64,000 nt of DNA from NCBI RefSeq assembly GCF_016801865.2, contig NC_068937.1, forward strand, positions 372,001 to 436,000. Direction: 5' to 3'. Below are positions 23,745 through 33,300 of the stretch, in pieces. The notes beneath the pieces are model-generated. The model was not told the origin of the DNA, made no database searches, and saw only the letters and a list, made by a program, of their open reading frames with translations. The DNA is from Culex pipiens pallens (lineage: Eukaryota > Arthropoda > Insecta > Diptera > Culicidae). How positions within the stretch are numbered: position 1 is the first letter of the stretch; each line of letters opens with the position of its first letter. The position numbers and the translations under genes were made by a program.

Positions 23745-25195
23745 TCAAAATTTTAACATTTGAGCAATTCTCTTCCAAAACCGGAAATCGATTTTATTTG
23801 TATTTTTTTATTTGGCTATAACTTTGTGGGGGCCTTCCCTATGACCAAATAAGCTATTTTGTGTCATTGGTTCACCCATACAAGTCTCCATACAATTTTG
23901 GCTGCTGTCCATACAAAAATTGTATGTAAATATTCAAATAGCTATAACTTTTGAGTCAATTTTCTGATCAATTTGGTGTCTTCGACAAAGTTGTAGGTGT
24001 TATTGAGGACTTTTGAGAAAAAATAGGTACAAGAAAAAAAAATTGCAGTTTTTTTAATCAACTTTTTTTCACTGAAACTCAATTTCCCAAAATACGTATT
24101 TTTTGATTTACGAGATTTTTTGATATGTTTTAGGGGACAAAAATCCATAGAGAAACATGGTCAAAAAATCTGCCGCCAAGTTATGAATTTTTCAAAAAAA
24201 TTTGATTTTTGGAAAAAATCGAAGTTTCATGCAAAAACAAATTTGACATTATTTTTTATGCAAAATTGAATTTGCAATCGAAAAGTACATTACAGATTTT
24301 TTGATAAAGGGCTCCGTTTTCAAGATATAGACACCGAAAGTTTGATTTTAGCGAAATATGTGCAGTTTTTAATTTTTTTTAAATAGTAACCAGGAGTGAC
24401 CATTTCTAAAAATATTTTTTTTAAAAGTTCAGAAAATTTGCTATAAAATTGTCTAAGAGACATTGTAGATTGGACCTCAGGTTGCTGAGATAGAGCCGCT
24501 TTAAGAAAAAGAAACACGAAAATTGAAGTTTTCTAAATCTCACCAAAACAACTCACCATTTTCTAATGACGATATCTCAGCAACTAATGGTCCGATTTTC
24601 AATGTTAAAACATGAAACATTCGTAAAATTTTCCGATCTTTTCGAAAAAAATATTTTCAATTTTTTTTAATCAGGACTAGCATTTTAAATGGGCGTAATA
24701 TTCAATGTTTGGCCCTTTTAAAATGTTAGTTTTGATTTTAAAATCTTGAAAATATTTTTTTCGAAAAGATCGGAAAATTTCACGAATGTTTCATAAAAAA
24801 CATATCAAAAAATCTCGAAAATAAAAAAAACGTTTTGGGAAATTGAGTTTAAGTGAAAAAAAAGTTGATTAAAAAATCTGCAAAAAAAATTTCCGTACAC
24901 CTATTTTTTTCTCAAAAGTCCTCTACAATACCTACAACTTTGCCGTAGACACCACATTGATCAGAAAATTCACTCAAAAGTTACAGCTGTTTGAATATTT
25001 ACATACCATTTTTGTATGGACAGCTGCCAAAATTGTATGGAGACTTGTATGGGTGAACCAATGACGCAAAATATCTTATTTGGTCATAGGGAAGGCCCCC
25101 AAAAAGTTTGAGTCAAATAAAAAAATACAAAAAATAAAAATGGTCGAAATTGGCCGATTTCGTAGAGAGTTGCTCATTTCTGAAAATTTCAGTAT
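23745..25195. mobile_element. 1.45-kb giant foldback element
   Basis: The left arm (about 23745-24140) carries TTGAGCAATTCTCT, GGGGGCCTTCCCTATGACCA, GGTTCACCCATACAAGTCTC, CTGTCCATACAAAAAT, TTTGGTGTCTTCGACAAAG and GAGGACTTTTGAGAAAAAAT. The right arm (about 24785-25195) carries the same phrases inverted. A second, inner hairpin lies at about 24600-24795 (GAAACATTCGTAAAATTTTC / GAAAATTTCACGAATGTTTC). The 24140-24550 part is unpaired. No transposase ORF. Confidence 0.85.
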
Positions 25196-25559
25196 GAAAT
25201 CCGATTTTGTGCTAACCTTGGTGGTGTGAGCTGTCAGTTATGGTTAAAGTATTTAAAACAAAAATGTTAGCTAGAATCGTTATTTTATATCGCGTAAATA
25301 TTTTTATATTTTTCAACCAAAATCATATTTACCACTGATTAAAACTTGAAAACACAAATCACATTTCAAGTAGAATGAATTCATCAGTATCAGGTACAAA
25401 CCCAAATTTCGCCTGCCTTTTGAAAAATGCAAGGATTTTTTTAAACAAAATTTCAAAAAATAACAGTTATTTGAACACCTTCATTGCTCTAGTAATCATC
25501 AAAAGGAAAAGCACAAAGCTAAAGCGACAAATTGTAAATAGAAAAAGATCATACAAATA

Positions 25560-25806
25560 CTGCCGCTCTAATCGAGTCCGTCCCATATCTAAAAACAGCA
25601 AGCCGAGAAAAACGCATGTTAAATTTGTCCCGCCCATAAGGCAACGTGTTAGAATTTCACGAAAAAGTGGATTTTCTCCGGTTTTCTAGAACAAAGTACT
25701 AAATTTTATTGGTTGTTCTGATAGTTCACATGATTTCAATCCAAACTGCATCATTACCTCAAAATTGACGAAATTACATATGGGACGGACTAGCTTCGAG
25801 CGGCAG
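25560..25806. mobile_element. MITE, CTGCC family, copy 2
   Basis: CTGCCGCTC / GAGCGGCAG termini, then GAGTCCGTCCCATAT / ATATGGGACGGACT. The inner sequence AACAGCAAGCCGAGAAAAAC and AAACTGCATCATTACCTC matches the element at 20712. The loop is about 120 bp longer than in copy 1. Confidence 0.8.
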
Positions 25807-27023
25807 AATTGTACACACAACTTTTCAATAAATACAATTGATTACTCACAACTGTCAAAGATCATAAAAATAAAAAATAAACTTTTTGAAAATAAAAACT
25901 TTGGTTCGAAAATCTGGCATACCTTGAGCTTTCAAAATCTTGAAACGCTGGTACAATCTTGACAGACCTCGCACCAACTAGGTGCTAACTTTAATTTTTG
26001 ACAGCTGAAAAATCCGCCTTACCTTGTAAAATACAAATACCTTGCTGCTGCGTGCGCGAAAGGGTTGCCAGTTTTTTTGCGGGGGAAATTTTCTATAATT
26101 GTCGCAGACGCCAGCAGTTTTTGTTCGTATGGTGAGATTGTTCAAGTTCTCGCTTTTTTTCTGTTTAGGAAAAACTTTTTACAGAGTTTTATTACGCTAC
26201 TATTATCAACCTAGCAAAGACAGGGGGATCAACATATTCGATAAACGCTTGGGGGTTTAGAGGCATCACGTTATATAAAAATGGCTACAAGAGTTAAGGA
26301 TTTTTTTTTTCTCTAAAGGTTAACTCAACTCGCTGTATTTTGTGTGTGATTAATACTGCTAAGGTGTTACTTTGTTTTCGTTAGAAGCACTTTTTATCAT
26401 GTTTTTTTTCGGAATTGAGGCTGGCATTTATTTACACAGACACACAGTTTTGTCTCAACAGGAGCCGTTTTCAAGCAACTATGAGGGTGGACTGGAATGT
26501 TGTTTTATACGTTTGTTGTTAGTGTTGTTCAAAAAACAATACATTCAATACCTAAAGCGCAGCACTTTGCCAAAATGATGCACGAGGCTGAGACAGAAAT
26601 GGTTTATTTTTTTAAAGGTTGATGGAAACTCTAAATGACTTGAAATGTTTGAATTATTGTCCACCCCAAAGGGGGCTCCGTGAATAAATAACCCCACGTG
26701 TTTTAAAAACCTTTCTAGTCTTCCTAGTCCTGGCAATTCTTTGGCAATCATTTATTCGAGGAAACACCTTCTATTCCGCCATTAGTTAGTATAGAACTAA
26801 TAACAATTTCCTTTTTTTATACAATATTGTGTACTTTGCACTTTTTTTCTATTCTATACGTCCATCCGTTCGTGTGAGTTTTTCATAAAAATAGGAATTT
26901 AGTTCGGTTGGTTTTATTTTCTACACAAGCCTAGTCGGGGGAATTGGCCGCCACGGCACTGCTGCTGCTGCCACTTCTACCCGCAGCGGCAGTGTTGCCA
27001 GTGGTGCCCCCGCGCCAGTTCCA
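25807..27023. other. non-coding stretch including the probable CARP 3' UTR
   Basis: On the minus strand this follows the CARP stop codon. The part next to the stop (26930-27023) is GC-rich with CTG/GCC runs. No other exon is supported. Confidence 0.5.
26913..26918 (-). promoter_or_regulatory. candidate polyadenylation signal AATAAA of the CARP gene
   Basis: This is the first AATAAA on the minus strand after the CARP stop codon, about 106 bp downstream. The hexamer is common in AT-rich DNA and others lie further on, so the true cleavage site is uncertain. Confidence 0.35.
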
Positions 27024-27152
27024 CTACGGTAGCGACTGGAACACGGTGTCAATGTCTGGAAGACCTCGCTCGCGGCCCCGGGCCGCTATTTCCGACGTCC
27101 AACGGTTCGCCTTGTAGTACATGTCCTTGGACATGGTCGGACAGTTTTGATT
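27024..27152 (-). CDS. CARP last coding exon with stop codon
   Basis: After an acceptor ending CGAAG, the frame continues NQNCPTMSKDMYYKANRWTS and on to DTVFQSLP, then TAG, giving 42 residues plus stop. Phase matches the preceding exon across a 2.9-kb intron. The CPTM...YYKAxxW pattern is the kind of Cys-containing tail expected at the C-terminus of CA10/11-type CARPs, and third positions are strongly G/C as in the other exons. The polypyrimidine tract of the acceptor is short (CTTTCCC), so the precise 5' boundary is less certain than the stop. Confidence 0.82.
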   Translation of the reverse strand, partial: NQNCPTMSKDMYYKANRWTSEIAARGRERGLPDIDTVFQSLP

Positions 27153-30100
27153 CTTCGTTTTTGGGAAAGTTTAGAGTTGTAGAGTCGAAATACTTATTTT
27201 TAAAAAGCGGTTGCAACTCAAAAAATATATATATTTTGATAAACAAAAGCTTGATATTTCTGAAAAGTAAAAATAATGTCAGTAAACGCTTAAGGTATGA
27301 TAAATTTGGACTCTCTAAACACGCTTCAATCGACAAAATTAAAATTTGGTGAATTTCGAGCGACAAAAATAAATTGAAATTTCGTGATAATTAATGCACT
27401 CGATCTTAAATTCTCGACTCAATTTCCCAATCGTAACTTGTCGTAAAAATTCAAAAAATTTAAAAATTTCAAATTTTTTTAAAAATATCAAAAATTTTAA
27501 AAAAGTTTAAAATCAACAAACAAATCCTAAGCAAACAAAATTACATAAAAATAATATTTATTTTTTTATTTTTTTTAATTACTAAATTTTTTGAAAGCAT
27601 TGAAATTTTATAATTTTTTTAAAAAAATTCAAAATTTAGAAGTTAAAACCTTGAAATTTTTTTTTAGATCTTCTGAATTTTTTAAATTTTTTAAATTGTT
27701 TGAAGTCAGGAAAGAAATAATTTAGTTTTATTGAAATTTTGTTGGTTTTTACATCAAAAAAATAATCTTAGATTTTTTTAAATATTCCGTTTAATTTCAA
27801 ACATTTCAAAAAATAAAAGAAACTACAAATTATTTTTTCAGGAATTTAATAAAAAATCCTCAAAAAATCTTTTTAGACTTGAAAAAAAAATCTTTTTAAA
27901 TTTTCAAACTTTTCAAAATTTTGAAATTTTAAAAAATTTAGAAGCTATACTTTTAAACATTCTTAATTTTTAAATATTTTCCGAATTTTTGAATTTTTTT
28001 GATTTTTTTAAATTGTTTGAAGTCAGAAAAAATAAACCGTCGTAACTTGTCAATGGTAGATTTCAAAAATTTTGAAAAATTAAAAAAAAATTAAAAAAAA
28101 CTACAAATTATACAATGAAATAATGTCAGTAAACGATTAAGGTATGATAAATTTGGACTCTCTAAACACGCTTCAATCGACAAAATTAAAATTTGGTGAA
28201 TTACGAGCGAAAAAAATTAATTGAAAATTTCTATTATAAATGCTACGGAATCAACTATCGTGATGATTAATGCACTCGATCGTAATTTCTCGACTCACAA
28301 TCGAGATTTCCCAATCGTAATTTGTCGTAAAATTTCAAAAATTTTAAAAATTTCAAAAATTTTAAAAATATTAAAAATTTTAAAAAAAGTTTAAAATCTA
28401 CAAAAAAAAATGTTTTGGAATTAAATAAAAGAAATCCTGGGAAAACAAAATTACATAAAAATAATATTTTTTTTTATTTTTTAAATTACTAAATTTTTTA
28501 AAAGTATTGAAATTTTTTAAATTTTTTAAAAAAATTAAAAATTTAGAAGTTAAAACCTTGAAATTTTTTTTTAGATCTTCTGATTTTTTTATTTTTTTAA
28601 ATTGTTTGAAGTCAGGAAAACAATTATTTATTTTATTAAAATTTTCTTGGTTTTAACATCAAAAAATTAAACTTAGATTTTTTTTTTTAATATTCCGTTT
28701 AATTTCGAACATGTAAAAAAATAAAAAAAAAATTTTTTTTTAGGAATTACATAAAAAATCCTAAAAAAACTTGTTTGACTTGAAAAAATTTCTTTTTAAT
28801 TTTCAAACTTTTGAAAATTTTGAAATTTTAGAAAATTTTGAAGCTAAACTTTTAAAATTTCTTAATTTTTAAGTATTTTCCGAATTTTTGTTTTTTTTTT
28901 TTTGATTTTTTTAAATTGTTTGAAGTCAGAAAAAATAAACCGTCGTAACTTGTCGATGGTAGATTTCAATAATTTCAAAAATTTAAAAAAAATTAAAAAA
29001 AACTACAAATTATTTTTTAAGGAATTAAATAAAAAAAACTTTAAAAAAATTAACTTGAAAAAAAAATTAGTTAAAATTAAATTTTACGAATTAAATAAAA
29101 AATCCTCAAAAAAAAATTTTGACTTGAAAAAAAATCTTTTTTAATTTTCAAATTACTAAATTTTTTGAAACTTTTGAAAATTTTAAAACTTTCAAAAATT
29201 TAGAAGCTAAAACTTTTTGAATTTCTTAATTTTTAAAAATTTTCCGATTTTTTAAATTTTTGGATTTTTTTTTAATTTGAAGTCAGAAAAATATAAACCG
29301 TCGTAACTTGTCGATGGCAGATTTCAAAAATTTCAAAAATTTAAAAAAAAATTAAAAAAAACTACAAATTAATTTTTTTAAGGAATTAAATAAAAAACCA
29401 AAAAAAAAATAACTTGAAAAAAAATATTTAAAATTACTTGAAAATTAAATTACTAAAAAAAAATAACTTTTAAAAAAAATAATTTTATTAAAATTTAGAA
29501 GTTAAAACTTTTATAATTTCTAAATATTTTAAAATTATCTGATTTTTTGAAATTTATGGAGTTTTTTAAATTGTTTGAAGTCAGCAAAAAATTAAATTTA
29601 GTTTAATTTCTCTATTGTAAATCGTAATTTGTCGATGGTAGATTTCAAAAATTTCAAAAATTAAAGAAAAAAACCACAAATTATTTTTTTAAGGAATTGA
29701 ATAAAAAAAAACCTAAAAAAATTTTAACTTGAAAAAAAGGTTTTTTTTTCATTTTTGGATTAATACTAGGAGCGTGTTCAGGAAGCCCAAATCTATCATA
29801 CCTTGAAACTAAAGCGTTTACTGGCATCAAATTCAAAAATGTCGAGTTGTGTTTTTCAACACAACAACATATTTGGAAAAAAAAATCGAGGCTACTACGA
29901 TTGTTTGCGTATTTTTCGTCATTTAGTAAACGAGTGCATTCGGCCTACTTGTTAAGAAGGTTGCCGTAAAAAAGCATATTGTTAGGGCATCTCCACCGCG
30001 CGAGTCCAACTGGGAGGCTAAACAGTTAGAAACGCTCGGCGGAAATGCCCACAGCGTGCAGGTACTTACCTTGCTGGCCCCCGTGTGGGCAAAGTCGATG

Positions 30101-32107
30101 TTGGTCCGTACCGTCCGGTGGTGCAACGCCTGCAGTGGCCTCGCATTGTTGCCGAGGGGCGCCTTCGGGGTCTGTTCCGACCCTTGCATCAGCTTGCGCA
30201 GCGCGTACAGCTGGGAAAAGGGTTGTTGGCGTTAGTTGATGTTAATTTTTGTAAGTTTTTTGTTTCACCTCTTGCTTCGTGATGTAGATGGGTTTGTTCA
30301 GGATGATCCATACCGTGCTCTCCCAGCACCCGGGATGAGTGGTGGACCCCTCGTACGTCATGTACTGCTCGGTGTTGGGCAGCAGCGATCGCAGCGAGAT
30401 GTGGCGGATCGGGGTGGAAGAACCTGTCAGGGGGGGGAAATTTCGTGAGTGTGAGTAGATCCTCGTAGACGGTAAAATTACAGACCTTTGTAGAGCACCT
30501 TGTTGAAGGTGCTGGTGATTATCCGCAGCTCCGGGTTAGGCGTATCGCCGATCTGCACCATCAGCGAGATCCCGACGATTCCCTGGGCCTTGTGCTGCGC
30601 CTCGGACATGTTGTGGTACAGCTCCTTGTTGAAGCCGTATAATTGAATCTGCCCGGAGGTAGTGGAGAGAAAACGTTGTCGTCATCACGATAAAAAGTTT
30701 CCGATAAGACCACGTGGTTGGCCAGTTGGCGTCCAACGAAGGAACGGTTAATAAAAGGTAATAATCGTTTGGTTTTACAGTGTACATTAAAAAAGTAGCG
30801 TCAGGTTGGGCCAATCCCGAAGGAACATACGCCACTTCCGGTAGACCGGAGGATTACCCGACGGAAGTCAGGTCCACGGGAAAAAAAAAGTGAAAGCACG
30901 TACTTTGGGTCTCCGCTGAGCTCTTACAAAACACTAAATTACACGTTATTAACATTCCGTTTTCTTCGCCGGCGTCGCCTGCTTCGTCGTTACCCGAAGC
31001 CATTATTTCTGATTACCATCACGTTGTCTTAACTAGTTTTCTTTGGAATTTTTTGCTCCGTTCAACCAGGACTTTTTATTTTTTAGCCCTCCAGAAGGGG
31101 GAGGGGCAATGGGTAGGAAACTAGCTTTTTTCCCTTCTCTTAATAGCAACATCATGTTGCATTAGTACAAAGCCCCAAAAGTTGGGAGGTACGGCGAAAA
31201 CAGAACATGGAAAATATACCGGAAACGTGCGAACGTGGTACTTATTTACATAACAAGCTTAAAACCTGACTTGTAACACCTTGCTGATGGTTATGCACTT
31301 CTCCCCGCGCTCGAAGGTAGTTTAAGGATTAAGTTCAAGTTGCTGGCCAACCTACGTGATTTTTAAGCAGAGTGAAAACACACAATTTTTGAAGAATTAC
31401 CTCCCCCGGGAAACTGTACCCGTGCACGTGATGCTCCGAGCCCTGGTTGTTGTCCGTGCCGTAGTGGAAGTAAATCTCCTCAAACTGGTACCGGTAGGCC
31501 AGCGGGCCGCTGGAGATGTTCACGTGCTGTTTGGTGTCCTTTTCGACACGAAATACCAACGACTGGCCGGTATTGTGCAGCGTGCCGGAGATCTGGAACG
31601 AAATTGAATGGATTTTGAAATATGCTGCGAAATTCAATTCTCTTCACCCGGTAAAACCCTTATTTTTATTGCCTCGATGTTATTGCTGCGAAAACCACCG
31701 CCCAAAAGTACCTCTTTATAGAATTGAGCATGCAAAATCCCGAACCCAGCCCCAGTCTGGCAACACTGCGATGATAAATCCCTGTGCGAAACTCCGAAAA
31801 GACCCGGAAAGCCGCACCATAATCAAATTCACGGCGACGAAGTGCTCAAGAAGGTCTTTAGCTGCTCACCCCTAACGAACGAAGAGGGGAGGAAAACTTT
31901 TCGCGCGAAAATTGTCTTCGTCGTCGCCTTCTGCGATCCATAAATCCGTCCACCTTAAAGTCGCACCTACCTTGTGCTTGTCGATGTGTAGCGACCGCAG
32001 GTACGGGTCGAACAGCAGCTTGTCCGGCTCGACGTTGATCGGCGACTGGCGGCGCCCTTTGTTGCACATGTTCCACTGCGGGTTGATCAGACCCCAGAAG
32101 GCGGGAC
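27024..32107 (-). CDS. carbonic anhydrase-related protein, CA10/CA11 (CARP) type, 5' exon missing
   Basis: Six exons on the minus strand join in frame: 32107-31971, 31592-31401, 30648-30486, 30423-30269, 30210-30070 and 27152-27024. Together they give about 305 residues ending at a TAG stop (27026-27024). All five introns are GT-AG. The product has the alpha-carbonic anhydrase fold signature: FWGLINPQW, NKGRRQSPIN, the GSEH stretch, NKPIYIT and RTNIDF. Catalytic enzymes use three zinc histidines (94, 96, 119 in human CA2 numbering). Here the first aligns with Tyr (IYFHYG) and the third with Gln (GEIQLYGFN), leaving only one His. That pattern, with the NKGRRQSP and RTNIDF motifs, points to the non-catalytic CA10/CA11 family, whose vertebrate members are secreted or synaptic. 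Family members are about 320-330 residues, so only some 20-30 N-terminal residues (signal peptide and first motif) are missing. Confident in family; the exact insect paralogue is not resolved. Confidence 0.93.
27153..30069 (-). other. last intron of the CARP gene, filled with AT-rich repeats
   Basis: This 2.9-kb GT-AG intron separates the RTNIDF exon from the terminal exon. Almost all of it (about 27265-29830) is an AT-rich repeat block annotated separately. The remaining ends are ordinary non-coding sequence. No additional exon is apparent. Confidence 0.75.
27263..29830. repeat. AT-rich composite repeat block in the CARP last intron, with inverted ends
   Basis: The phrase TTGTTTGAAGTCAG or a close form recurs near 27701, 28018, 28607, 28921, 29278 and 29577, so units of about 300-360 bp pair into a block of about 905 bp. 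A 100-bp stretch starting at GTCAGTAAACG (27276) is repeated at about 28125 (TAAGGTATGATAAATTTGGA, CACGCTTCAATCGACAAAAT). Near 29765-29830 the phrase returns inverted (ATCATACCTTGAAACTAAAG, CGTTTACTGGC). Confidence 0.8.
30070..30210 (-). CDS. CARP exon 5 visible
   Basis: The acceptor TTCCCAG leads into CTG TAC GCG, with 47 codons in phase 0 (LYALRKLMQG ... RTNIDFAHTGASK) and a consensus donor AAG|GTAAGT. It carries the C-terminal NxRP...RTNIDF motif of CARP proteins. Read-through past the donor would add a long unrelated tail, so splicing to the exon near 27.1 kb is preferred. Confidence 0.93.
30269..30423 (-). CDS. CARP exon 4 visible
   Basis: The acceptor CTGACAG is followed by GT, which completes the glycine codon started in the previous exon. 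Then 51 codons run from SSTPIRHISL through YMTYEGSTTHPGC to PIYITKQE, ending at the donor GAG|GTGAAA. The intron upstream is only 62 bp and the one downstream 58 bp, typical of dipteran short introns. The TYEGS...NKPIYIT segment corresponds to the conserved substrate-pocket loop and following strand of the carbonic anhydrase fold. Confidence 0.94.
30486..30648 (-). CDS. CARP exon 3 visible
   Basis: The acceptor CGGGCAG precedes ATT CAA TTA, and the donor AAAG|GTCTGT leaves phase 1. It encodes 54 residues from IQLYGFNKEL through GIVGISLMVQIGD to NKVLYK, plus the first G of a glycine codon. The Gln in IQLYGFN sits where catalytic enzymes have the third zinc histidine, so the zinc site is lost. 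A second in-frame GT lies 4 bp downstream, but only the chosen donor restores the frame with the next exon. Confidence 0.93.
31401..31592 (-). CDS. CARP exon 2 visible (zinc-site region, degenerate)
   Basis: It is bounded by a TTCCAG acceptor and a GAG|GTAATT donor, is 192 bp long and phase 0 at both ends, and encodes 64 residues starting ISGTLHNTGQ and ending YSFPGE. It includes EEIYFHYG, where an active carbonic anhydrase has the His-x-His zinc pair. The first His position is Tyr and the second His is kept. It also includes QGSEHHVHGY, the conserved GSEH loop. An in-frame NIS sequon is present (VNISSG), consistent with but not proof of a secreted glycoprotein. Confidence 0.94.
31971..32107 (-). 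CDS. CARP exon, first one visible (N-terminal part of CA domain)
   Basis: The exon follows a CTCCAG acceptor and begins with two bases (GT) that complete a split codon, presumably glycine. It continues PAFWGLINPQWNMCNKGRRQ and on to DKHK, 45 whole codons, and ends before the donor GTAGGTGC at 31970. The NKGRRQSPIN segment is the hallmark start of the CARP fold and LLFDPYLRSLHIDKHK follows it. The incoming phase shows that at least one upstream coding exon must exist at higher coordinates. No methionine suitable as the true start precedes it in frame, so an ATG inside this exon (WNM) should not be taken as the translation start. Confidence 0.93.
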
Positions 32108-32640
32108 CTGGAGGTGAGAAACAAAAAAAAATATTTTTGTTAAATAATTAAAAAATGTGGAAAAAAATCCGATGCATCCAAGTGACCACTTGAAGTCATT
32201 AGCAGCCAGGGCTTGCTGTGACCATTGTTGGTTGTTATTTGGCGAATATTTTTGTGCAATGTCAGGTGAGATGAAAAAAAAATCTGGAGCTATTATTTGC
32301 AGACACTTTGCTTGTTCGATAACACTCACGTTTGAGTGGTCATTCAAAAATAACAGAAAAAAATCATTGAATCATTCTTTTTAAATTTAAAATATGACAA
32401 AACAGTTGACTGCAGCTCTGCACCCGATTCGAAACAATAACCACTATGAGTAATAAATGCGAATTTCACCCCACTGACAGAAACTTCCGGATGACGGAGG
32501 CTGTCTGTTTTGGTCAACCTGTCAGTCAGAGGAACAATCGGTTCGGTGTTAATTAAAATCTCCGACATGACAACTGATTGAAAACGATGATTGGAATGGT
32601 GATACAACAAATTCACCTCAATACAATAAACAAAAACAAG
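32108..32640. other. non-coding stretch between CARP exon and satellite array
   Basis: No recognisable exon or RNA gene is visible here. On the minus strand it is intron sequence upstream of the first visible CARP exon. Confidence 0.5.
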
Positions 32641-33300
32641 ATTTTGGGGAGAAAATCAATAATTAAAAACAATCAACTTTCAAATTTTTCACTTTTTAAA
32701 ATTGTATTAGAATAAAGACCACATTTCATGGCCAAAATAATGTCCTTGACAAAATTGGTCAAAATTTTCACATTTCTGGCCATATTTAGCAAAATAAAAA
32801 ATAATAACAAATTGGGTTATGGACACTTTGAAAATTTTCGAACAAATTGTTGATTTCCTTAGGGGGGTATATCAATAATTTAAAAAAATCAACTTTCAAA
32901 TTTTTCACTTTTTAAAATTGTATTAGAATAAAGACCACATTTCATGGCCAAAATAATGTCCTTGACAAAATTGGTCAAAATTTTCACATTTCTGGCCATA
33001 TTTAGCAAAATAAAAAACAATTTCAAATTGGGTTATGGACACTTGGAAAATTTCCGAAAAAATCGGTGATTTCCTTAGGGGGTATATCAATAATTAAAAA
33101 AATCAACTTCCAAATTTTTCACTATTAAAAAAAGTTTTGAAAAAATTAGTCAAAATTTTCACATTTCTGGCCATATTTAGCAAAAAAAATAATAATAACA
33201 AATTGGGTTATGGACACTTTGAAAATTTTCGAACAAATTGTTGATTTCCTTAGGGGGGTATATCAATAATTAAAAAAAAAATCAACTTTCAAATTTTTCA
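32641..33300 (+). repeat. left edge of satellite array, diverged monomers
   Basis: The first three units use GGGTTATGGACAC (core: GGGCTATGGACCC), TTTTCGAACAAATTG or CCGAAAAAATCGG (core: CTTAAACAAATTG) and GGTCAAAATTTTCACATTTC (core: GGTAAAAAATTTCCCATTTC). Confidence 0.9.

Noticed and set aside
29923..30069. Read-through extension of the CARP RTNIDF exon to a stop at 29,923
   Set aside because: A consensus AAG|GTAAGT donor sits at the exon end, the extension is unlike the family, and an in-phase terminal exon with a CPTM...YYKA tail exists at 27.1 kb.
30536..30835. 99-codon minus ORF overlapping CARP exon 3
   Set aside because: It is out of the CARP frame and crosses the exon's acceptor; a shadow of the real exon.
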